Positions 18,455 to 25,160 of a stretch of DNA of 64,000 nucleotides are shown here, one piece after another. The stretch is from Sipunculus nudus (lineage: Eukaryota; Annelida; Sipuncula; Golfingiida; Sipunculidae). Made by a program: the position numbers and the translations under genes. Location: positions 677,001 to 741,000 of the forward strand of contig JAPPUL010000079.1 of NCBI GenBank assembly GCA_026874595.1. The letters are read 5' to 3'. The stretch's first letter is position 1. Each line of letters opens with the position of its first letter. Under the pieces are notes generated by a model. The model made no database searches and was not told the DNA's origin. It saw nothing but the letters and a program-made list of their open reading frames with translations.

Positions 18455-19303
18455 TTGATACTTGCTGATATTAATACTCACAACGATTTCCACAAAAGAA
18501 TAACTCATTTTGCTAAGCTATATGCTCATATGACCTCTTACAAATCTATCGGCTTCTATGGTCAGCCTGATAACCACACCATTGACATCTTTAAGAACTT
18601 CGGCTTCTCATTTATCGACTTGGATATAAACTTTAAGCACCCTAATTACAAAATCGTTCCCGATGTCTATTGCCACATCATTAGAGATATCGTTAACAAT
18701 GCTATCCATCTAAAAGATAAACTTGCCTCTGTCATTTGTACCACAGGTAAGGATAAGTGTGATCAGGGTAGGGCCGTTTTTGATTTGCTTCATAAACTTG
18801 AGTTTAATGTTATTGATGCTTCTAATAAAAATACTACCCCTTTGCGAGAACCCATTATCTCTAAAGCTAAAGGTAATTTGAAAAATCGCGTTATTCGCAT
18901 TATGGAACTTATTTATAAGCCCCTTTCTAATGCCGAAATCCAATATTATAAGCATAATCAGTGCACTCCCGTTTGCAACTTCCATGGCACTCCTCCCCAT
19001 GATATCGATTTACTTGAACTCTTTCCCTACGAAACTCATATTGAAGGATGGACACGTCTTGTTGAAATGGGCATTCCTGCCCTTGTATCTAAAGAATGGA
19101 AGATCCAAACACCAGTTCCTACTGTATATTTTGCTCAGTCGTTCTGTAACAAGCAAATGTTAGCTAGCTTTATGGCCAATAAGCACAATGATATGTATGT
19201 TGACGGACACGGATCCATGACTGCAAGCTCTAAGGCTAAACTTGAGGCTTTTATTACATTAAAAACATCAGCTACACTAAATAATCTTAAAAATCTTAAC
19301 TAA
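18455..19303 (+). CDS. Cysteine-rich protein paired with HgdC-like ATPase; unknown function
   Basis: I do not recognise this 282 aa protein. It is soluble with no signal peptide. Cysteines at 73, 95, 102, 170, 174 and 231 include ICTTGKDKC and CTPVC clusters that could hold an iron-sulfur cluster. The segment ETHIEGWTRLVEMGIPALVS and the following QTPVP have a flavour of 2-hydroxyacyl-CoA dehydratase subunits, but the match is too weak to claim. The start is TTG; no better one is visible. The gene is followed after only 10 bases by an activator-type ATPase, so the two almost certainly form one unit, with this protein the likely target of ATP-driven electron transfer. The coding strand is pyrimidine-rich. 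Confidence 0.55.
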   Translation: MILADINTHNDFHKRITHFAKLYAHMTSYKSIGFYGQPDNHTIDIFKNFGFSFIDLDINFKHPNYKIVPDVYCHIIRDIVNNAIHLKDKLASVICTTGKDKCDQGRAVFDLLHKLEFNVIDASNKNTTPLREPIISKAKGNLKNRVIRIMELIYKPLSNAEIQYYKHNQCTPVCNFHGTPPHDIDLLELFPYETHIEGWTRLVEMGIPALVSKEWKIQTPVPTVYFAQSFCNKQMLASFMANKHNDMYVDGHGSMTASSKAKLEAFITLKTSATLNNLKNLN

Positions 19304-19313
19304 GAGGACTTTT

Positions 19314-20006
19314 ATGCTTTTATGTGATGGTGGCACCACTTATACCAAAATATTTGATACTCTTAACAAGAATTTATCTATTGTCAAAACTAAAGATATC
19401 GTTAAGAACAAAAACAGGCATTTTATCTACGCAACCGGACACTCATCTAAAGAACATTGTGATAAGTATGTAAATGAACTTATAGCCCTTGCTTATGGCG
19501 GCCTTAGTGACATTAACGAAGATAATTTTACCCTCGTTGATATTGGTTCTCGCGATATGAAGTTAGTTGTTTTCCAAAATAGAACAGCTGAAGTTATGGA
19601 TTGGAATAGCTCTTGTGGAGGGAATATGGGATTTACTTCCGAGATTCTTGGGCAGTATTATAATGTAGACTATGATACTCTCCCACCTCAAGATAAATCA
19701 GTTCCTTTAGCATGTGGCTTGCTTGGCATTGAACGGATTTTTGATCTTATAAACAAAGGTACAGACCCTGATATTGCTGTTGCTTACTTCATTAGAGGCC
19801 TTGCTAAAGCTAGTTTTAACTTCGCAAAAAAACCTGCTAAGTTATACCTTTCAGGAGGATTTTCTAATAATATCTGTTTCATAAAAACTTTACAATCCTT
19901 TTGTGAAGTTGTGATCAAGGGGCAGGATCTTCTTATTAAAGGGCTTTTAGCTTTTGCACAAAATAATATGCATCATCCCAATTTGATAAAGTCTATCAAT
20001 CCTTAA
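19314..20006 (+). CDS. Minimal BadF/HgdC-type ATPase (dehydratase-activator family)
   Basis: This 230 aa protein belongs to the ASKHA ATPases that inject a low-potential electron into partner enzymes. Phosphate-1 is CDGGTTYTKIF (residues 4-14) and phosphate-2 is VDIGSRDMKLV (75-85). SSCGGNMGF around Cys101 and ACGLLGIERIFDLINKG from Cys134 occupy the places of the two cysteines that ligate the dimer-interface [4Fe-4S] cluster in HgdC. LYLSGGFSNN is the adenosine motif. At 230 aa it is slightly shorter than HgdC-type activators. AGAGGA supports the start. It is co-transcribed with the cysteine-rich gene upstream. Its stop overlaps the end of the convergent gene at 19996 by 11 bases. Confidence 0.78.
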   Translation: MLLCDGGTTYTKIFDTLNKNLSIVKTKDIVKNKNRHFIYATGHSSKEHCDKYVNELIALAYGGLSDINEDNFTLVDIGSRDMKLVVFQNRTAEVMDWNSSCGGNMGFTSEILGQYYNVDYDTLPPQDKSVPLACGLLGIERIFDLINKGTDPDIAVAYFIRGLAKASFNFAKKPAKLYLSGGFSNNICFIKTLQSFCEVVIKGQDLLIKGLLAFAQNNMHHPNLIKSINP

Positions 20007-20691
20007 TATATTTTACCTTGTCTAAAAAGGATAGTAAATGTCTAAGATCATGACTATCTACTCTTTCGTTTATAGCATTTATGTATAGTAGTGGCTCCTC
20101 TTTACTAAGAAAATAATATAACATAACTTCCATTACTGCCTTCTCTTTATCCAAAAAATAACTCTCATCTGATAGCATAGTATTATATTTATCATATGCA
20201 AGTTTTACCTCAGCATATTCAATACTTCCTTTATCTACCTTCAATATGAACTCTATTATTTCCTTGTCCTTTGAATAAAAGAATTCTAGCTTACGTAATA
20301 TATTAAATACATCTTTTTTACATGGACTTGATAAACTCTCTTCACTAAGACCTATCCTATTAAACAATATCATCAAAAAACTTCTCTCAACAAGTTTTAA
20401 TATATCCTTAACATTCTTGTTCTCAAGCCCGTCTACATCTTCCAAAGTCTCAACTAAATTTCTAATGTCATAATACGCTTTCCAATTCGGCATCCCATTA
20501 CGTCCAAAACATACGTAATCTACATATTCCTCCTCTTCCTCCCTGCTTAAAATATTATCAACTAGACTTATAGGATGCTCTGCATATACACTGTCTACTT
20601 CGCTTGATACTATCTCAACGCAATTACGCCTAAATAACTCATTTCTATAATCTTCATCTCTATCAGAACTAACATCATTATCCAAATACAT
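19996..20691 (-). CDS. Hypothetical acidic protein
   Basis: I do not recognise this 231 aa protein. It is soluble, rich in acidic residues and leucine, and mostly predicted helical, with a highly acidic EEEEEYVDY patch near residue 50. It has no signal peptide or membrane helix. I choose the ATG at 20691 because AAGGAG lies about 9 bases before it; an upstream ATG at 20712 would contain that ribosome site within its own codons. Its 3' end overlaps the HgdC-like gene by 11 bases in convergent orientation. The 195 bases between it and thiE (20692-20886) are AT-rich with no visible feature. Confidence 0.6.
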   Translation of the reverse strand: MYLDNDVSSDRDEDYRNELFRRNCVEIVSSEVDSVYAEHPISLVDNILSREEEEEYVDYVCFGRNGMPNWKAYYDIRNLVETLEDVDGLENKNVKDILKLVERSFLMILFNRIGLSEESLSSPCKKDVFNILRKLEFFYSKDKEIIEFILKVDKGSIEYAEVKLAYDKYNTMLSDESYFLDKEKAVMEVMLYYFLSKEEPLLYINAINERVDSHDLRHLLSFLDKVKYIKD

Positions 20692-20886
20692 AATTACTCG
20701 CTCCTTACGCATTATAAAATAAATAATACTTCTTAAGAATTTAAGGCACAGCTTATTCTAGCTATTAAAACAACTATATGCTTATTTAACAATTATAGCT
20801 TCATTTTAGTATTCTTATAAGATTATATTATTTTATTTAGCAAAATTTGTATGCTTATCTACACCTTTTATCTTAGAATACAAAAC

Positions 20887-21531
20887 CTAATTAAAAACTT
20901 TATTAACTTCTTCTATTAGCCATTCTGTTGCTCTGCGAGGCTCTTTTGAACTTATTATATATCCTATTAAAGCTACTCCATAAACTCCCCTCAAAAAACA
21001 TATGTTATCTGCTCCAAGCCCGCCTAAGCCATACACCCTTATCCCTATATTACTAACTGCCTCAAGTGCAGATATCCCTAATTCCTTCACCGCATAACTC
21101 TTCTTTGTATTCGGCTTTAATATCGGGCTATATGTTACAAAATCTATTCCCTCTTGGGCGCATAGCTTAACTTCCTCTACGCTGTGGGCTGAGTAGCCTA
21201 TTATATAATCTCTCCCCTTTTTAGCTTCACTCTTTTTTATCTGCTCTTGTACTTTCTTAAGTGGTAGGCTATTTTTTCCTATATGTATACCATCTGCATC
21301 AATCGCTTCCATTATGTCTAATCTGTCATTTATTAGCAATAGTGCTTTGTATCTATTCGTTAAGGTTCGAAGTCGTTTCCCAAGATTATACATATCACGC
21401 GTATTTAAATCTTTCTCTCGTAGCTGCACCATCCTTACCCCTCCTTCAAGTGCCTCTTCTACTACGTATAATATATCTTTACACCCCCTCCTGTCCGTTA
21501 TTAAATATACTCTCGGTAATTCCTTTCCCAT
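20887..21531 (-). CDS. thiE: Thiamine-phosphate synthase
   Basis: This TIM-barrel enzyme (214 aa) joins the thiazole and pyrimidine phosphates into thiamine phosphate. Motifs: VQLREKDLNTRDMY (pyrimidine phosphate binding), LLINDRLDIMEAIDADGIHIG, GYSAHSVEEVKLCAQEGIDFVTYSPI and VYGLGGLGADN. It is the last gene of a minus-strand thiamine operon thiF-thiS-thiG-thiE, 60 bases after thiG. The start ATG has no clear ribosome site. thiD, thiM and thiC are not in the window. Confidence 0.93.
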   Translation of the reverse strand: MGKELPRVYLITDRRGCKDILYVVEEALEGGVRMVQLREKDLNTRDMYNLGKRLRTLTNRYKALLLINDRLDIMEAIDADGIHIGKNSLPLKKVQEQIKKSEAKKGRDYIIGYSAHSVEEVKLCAQEGIDFVTYSPILKPNTKKSYAVKELGISALEAVSNIGIRVYGLGGLGADNICFLRGVYGVALIGYIISSKEPRRATEWLIEEVNKVFN

Positions 21532-21591
21532 ATCAATATTAGCTGAAACTAAACTTGAGCAAAAGCATTATAAATTTAACCTCACGCTGTC

Positions 21592-22368
21592 CTATATTAC
21601 AACTCCCTCAACAGGACTACTTGCACTTGCGTAGAGCTTCTTTGGTATCCGCCCTCCCAAATAGGATAACCGCCCCGCCTCTACTGCCTTCTTCATCGAT
21701 AGCGCCATCATACAAGGATCCTTGGCACACGCTATTGCCGTATTCATCAATACCCCATCACAGCCCAGCTCCATTGCTATAGCTGCATCCGATGCCGTGC
21801 CTACTCCTGCATCCACTATAACAGGTACTCTTACTCGTTCTAGTATTATCTCTATGTTATAAGGATTCCTTATCCCAAGTCCTGACCCTATCGGTGCCGC
21901 CAACGGCATCACGCATGCACACCCTACGTCTTCAAGCTTAAGCGCCATTATAGGATCATCTGTTACATACGGAAATACCACAAATCCCTCTTTTACCAGT
22001 ATTCTTGCCGCTTCAAGCGTTGCCTCGTTATCCGGATACAAGGTCCGCTCATCGCCTATTACCTCAAGCTTTATATAATTATTCATTCCCGCCTCCCGTC
22101 CAAGACGGGCAAAGCGAAGTGCTTCCTCTTTTGTATAACAGCCTGCTGTGTTTGGGAGTAGTGTATATTTCTTTAAATCTATATAACGTAACAACGACTT
22201 CGTACTGCTTTCAAGATCTACTCGCCTTACCGCTACCGTCACTATCTCTGTTCCAGACTCCATAAGCGCCTTCTCCATTACCTCAAATGTCTCATACTTT
22301 CCCGTTCCTACTAATAATCGTGATTTATATTCTTTTCCTGCTATTTCAAATTTAGCCTCTCTTTTCAT
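21592..22368 (-). CDS. thiG: Thiazole synthase
   Basis: This enzyme (258 aa) builds the thiazole phosphate ring from deoxyxylulose phosphate, dehydroglycine or iminoglycine, and sulfur carried on ThiS. Lys100 in [11 protein letters not shown] is the Schiff-base lysine. LVGTGKYET near the N-terminus, LPNTAGCYT, and [14 protein letters not shown] plus [28 protein letters not shown] are diagnostic. It is located directly downstream of thiS (84 bp). The iminoglycine source (ThiH tyrosine lyase or ThiO glycine oxidase) is not beside it. Confidence 0.96.
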   Translation of the reverse strand: MKREAKFEIAGKEYKSRLLVGTGKYETFEVMEKALMESGTEIVTVAVRRVDLESSTKSLLRYIDLKKYTLLPNTAGCYTKEEALRFARLGREAGMNNYIKLEVIGDERTLYPDNEATLEAARILVKEGFVVFPYVTDDPIMALKLEDVGCACVMPLAAPIGSGLGIRNPYNIEIILERVRVPVIVDAGVGTASDAAIAMELGCDGVLMNTAIACAKDPCMMALSMKKAVEAGRLSYLGGRIPKKLYASASSPVEGVVI

Positions 22369-22452
22369 TTTCTATTTAACCCCATTTTTATCTAATTAAC
22401 TCGCCTCCTCCCCTTAACCACTCTCCTTAACCCATACCTCTAACTTGCCTCC

Positions 22453-22656
22453 TCAACCTCCCCCCACAAATTGTACTATCTCAAGATTATCTCCTTCTTT
22501 TAAACTATGTCCCCCAAAACTATCCTTCGACACTATCTCAAGATTATGTTCCACCGCTATGTTCTTCACTTCTATATTCAGCTCCTTTAAAATGTCCGCT
22601 ATCGTAAGCCCTTCTCCCTTAAATTCCTTCTTCGCTCCATTTACTTTTATATGCAT
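22453..22656 (-). CDS. thiS: Sulfur carrier protein ThiS
   Basis: This 67 aa beta-grasp protein carries sulfur as a C-terminal thiocarboxylate for thiazole formation. It ends in VQFVGGG, supplying the required terminal Gly-Gly. NILEI-type beta-grasp spacing (LTIADILKELNIEVKNIAVEHN) is typical. A very good AAGGAGG lies 7 bases before the ATG. It sits between thiF and thiG in the operon. Confidence 0.92.
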   Translation of the reverse strand: MHIKVNGAKKEFKGEGLTIADILKELNIEVKNIAVEHNLEIVSKDSFGGHSLKEGDNLEIVQFVGGG

Positions 22657-22700
22657 TCTCTTTCCTCCTTAATCATTTTTGCAATCCTTTTTGCCCATTC

Positions 22701-23510
22701 TTAACTTTTATCACTCTCAAGTATTAGCTCAACCACCTTATCCGCTTGATGATGAGCTGCAACCCCTACCCTCGGCGACATAAGTCCCATCCCAGGCCGC
22801 GCCCCCGACTGCCCATCCCCCACTATATAAAGCCCTCTGCCAAGACGACGCGATAATATCTTATTCGCATTGCCATACCCCCCAAGCCCTGATGCCATCA
22901 CTATCTTTGCTTCCTTATCCTTTGCATAAACCGCGTTCACAAGCATAGACTTCAAATCTGCCCTGTCAAAACCCTCAACCAGTACACTAACTCCCTTAAA
23001 TATATCATATATATTTTCTTCTGTCAGCACTATATTGTGTCTTGATACTTCTACATAAGGATTTATACGCTTTAAATTTGCATACAAAGCATCAACCTTA
23101 GCCTCCCCAAGCTGATCTACAAAGTATTGTTGTCTATTTAAATTACTCGGCTCAACTACATCATAATCCGCTATCACCAACTTCCCAACACCTACCCGAG
23201 CAAGAGCAACAGCTACAGAAGACCCAAGCCCACCAACACCCGCTATCCCTACTATTGCACCCTTTAGCTTCTTATGCACTCCCGGCGTATGGCGTGATAC
23301 CATAAGCCCTTCAAGTTCTTCTTTAGATGGCATCTCCCCTCGCTTTATTAATACTACCTCATCTCCATCTGCTATCTCTATCTCAGCAAGCTCCACAGTC
23401 GCAAAACCATTGTAGATTACTATATCGGCATCCGCTTTATACTTTCTACGTAGCGATTCTAATGTCTGAGCTCTCTCATACTCATATGATGTCTCATTTA
23501 CTTTTATCAT
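22701..23510 (-). CDS. thiF: ThiS adenylyltransferase ThiF with N-terminal ThiS-like domain
   Basis: This E1-like enzyme adenylates the ThiS C-terminus with ATP. Residues ~1-60 form a ThiS-like beta-grasp domain (YNGFATVELAEIEIADGDEV) without a terminal Gly-Gly, so it is a fused structural copy rather than a carrier. Residues ~80-269 are the adenylation fold with GIAGVGGLGSSVAVALARVG (nucleotide loop), IADYDVVEPSNLNRQQYF (the Asn-Arg substrate motif) and a C-terminal region ending GVAAHHQADKVVELIL. No catalytic CxxC zinc pairs are evident. It is the first gene of the thiamine operon. No TPP riboswitch is visible in the 197 bases upstream. Confidence 0.88.
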   Translation of the reverse strand: MIKVNETSYEYERAQTLESLRRKYKADADIVIYNGFATVELAEIEIADGDEVVLIKRGEMPSKEELEGLMVSRHTPGVHKKLKGAIVGIAGVGGLGSSVAVALARVGVGKLVIADYDVVEPSNLNRQQYFVDQLGEAKVDALYANLKRINPYVEVSRHNIVLTEENIYDIFKGVSVLVEGFDRADLKSMLVNAVYAKDKEAKIVMASGLGGYGNANKILSRRLGRGLYIVGDGQSGARPGMGLMSPRVGVAAHHQADKVVELILESDKS

Positions 23511-23599
23511 TCGTTTACTTTCTAATTCGTCTTCTTTGTCTTTACGTCATAAGCTTTAGTATAAGCTAAGAAAATAATAAGACTTCAAAAAGTAAAGTA

Positions 23600-23630
23600 C
23601 TTTGTTTTGTTTTATAAACTTATAAAACAT
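23600..23630. other. AT-rich inverted repeat between mscS-like gene and thiF
   Basis: GTTTTATA and TATAAAAC form an 8-bp inverted repeat with a short loop in the spacer after the mechanosensitive channel gene and before thiF. It could be a weak hairpin at a transcript end or an operator. There is no GC-rich stem, so a classical terminator is not supported. Confidence 0.25.
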
Positions 23631-23707
23631 AAAAGCATAAAAGTTATATAATAACTGATATTGTCTAATTAGTCTTTTTTTCTTTTTTTCTTTCTAGTTA
23701 GTCTTTT

Positions 23708-24952
23708 TTACTTTCTTTCTAGAAATCTCTCAACATCCGATCCTGATACATTTTGGAATATTTTAAGTCCAAATACCGGAACCATTGCCATTACATGATC
23801 AAATATATTTGCCTGTATCTCTTCATAGTTCCCCCAATCAGTGTCATTGGCAAATACATATATCTCTATTGGAAGCCCATGTTCACCAGGGGAAAGCTGT
23901 CTTACTAACAGTGTCTTACTTGTATCTATATTTGGATTTTGACGGAGATATATTTTAAGATACTCTCTAAATATCCCTATATTAGACATGCGACGGGAAC
24001 CAAGTTCTGTAGGGCTTACGTCATGCTCTTTATTATAAGCATTTATTTCCTCAGACTTAGATGAAATATAGTCCTTAATTAAACGTACCTTAGAAATCTC
24101 TTCAATATCAGACGCATCACAAAAACGTATTGTTCTTAAATCTATGTATATTGAACGTTTTATACGTCGCACCTTAGACTCTTGCATGCCTCGCCAGTTC
24201 TTAAATGCATCAGAGGCAAGCTTATATGGTGGTATGCTCGTTATGGTATTATCAAAGTTTTTAACCCTTACCGTGTGCAGACTAATATCCATAACCTCAC
24301 CATCAGCAGCAAACTGGGGTGCCTCAAGCCAATCACCTATATGTATTATATCCCCGGATACTATCTGAAAACTTGCAACAAGTCCAAGAATTGTATCTCT
24401 AAATACAAATACTAAAACGGCTGTAATCGCACCAAGAGCTGTCACTATAGCTACAGGCGATATGCTTAGAAGTATCGCAATTATTAAAACTATTGCAATT
24501 GCATACATAACTAAAACAACAACCTGCACATAACTTTTAATTGGCCTCGTCCTAGCCACTTCAAGTTCGTTATATACTGCAAGTAACACCTTTAAAAAAG
24601 AATGCAAAGCCATAACAAATACAAGTGTTGCCGCCGAGGCTAATATCTTATAAGAGATCTCTTCTAAAAGAGGACTTGCCAAAGCTGGTACTACAAAAGC
24701 TAAAACCCCAATAGGTATTAATAAAAGCAACTTGTTTAAGGTTTTATACTCTATTAAAAGATCATCAAAGTTGCTTTTAGTCGATTTAAAAAACCTAGCT
24801 ACAAGTTTTAAGATAATCTGTTTCAACACAATATACAAAAGCCAACTTACAACTAGTCCTACTATCAGTATAATAAGTCTTGATAGTAAAGACATACTCG
24901 CAAAGTCCATAGCTAATGTTTGCTTGAAAGTGTCTGTAAACATTTGTAACAT
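23708..24952 (-). CDS. MscS-family mechanosensitive channel, YbdG-like
   Basis: This 414 aa inner-membrane channel is likely to release solutes on hypo-osmotic shock. There are about five transmembrane helices (about 22-42, 72-90, 103-122, 145-168 and 172-195). The pore-lining helix region is IVTALGAITAVLVFVFRDTILGLVAS, and a beta domain follows with GDIIHIGDWLEAPQFAADGEVMDISLHTVRVKNFDNT. The cytoplasmic part YKLASDAFKNWRGMQES and RRIKRSIYIDL is typical of the YbdG subgroup rather than plain MscS. A strong GGAGGAGG precedes the ATG. The 208 bases between it and the divergent polA hold no recognisable feature. Confidence 0.88.
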   Translation of the reverse strand: MLQMFTDTFKQTLAMDFASMSLLSRLIILIVGLVVSWLLYIVLKQIILKLVARFFKSTKSNFDDLLIEYKTLNKLLLLIPIGVLAFVVPALASPLLEEISYKILASAATLVFVMALHSFLKVLLAVYNELEVARTRPIKSYVQVVVLVMYAIAIVLIIAILLSISPVAIVTALGAITAVLVFVFRDTILGLVASFQIVSGDIIHIGDWLEAPQFAADGEVMDISLHTVRVKNFDNTITSIPPYKLASDAFKNWRGMQESKVRRIKRSIYIDLRTIRFCDASDIEEISKVRLIKDYISSKSEEINAYNKEHDVSPTELGSRRMSNIGIFREYLKIYLRQNPNIDTSKTLLVRQLSPGEHGLPIEIYVFANDTDWGNYEEIQANIFDHVMAMVPVFGLKIFQNVSGSDVERFLERK

Positions 24953-25160
24953 AATAGTCTATCCTCCTCCACACATAGTTATATTATGAATTAAGTTGCA
25001 TACAAATTAACAATATGAGCTTTGCATGTCAAATTATCTGTTAGAAAAGAACAATTAAACAGAATAAAAGCAGCCAAATAAACGTTAATATCTGTAAAGT
25101 TTAATATTCTTATATCAAGATTCTAAAAAAGAGCAACTATGACATATAAAGGCAATAAAA

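Noticed and set aside
23511-23707. TPP riboswitch upstream of thiF
   Set aside because: No CUGAGA or related conserved core is seen on the minus strand; only AT-rich sequence and a weak inverted repeat.
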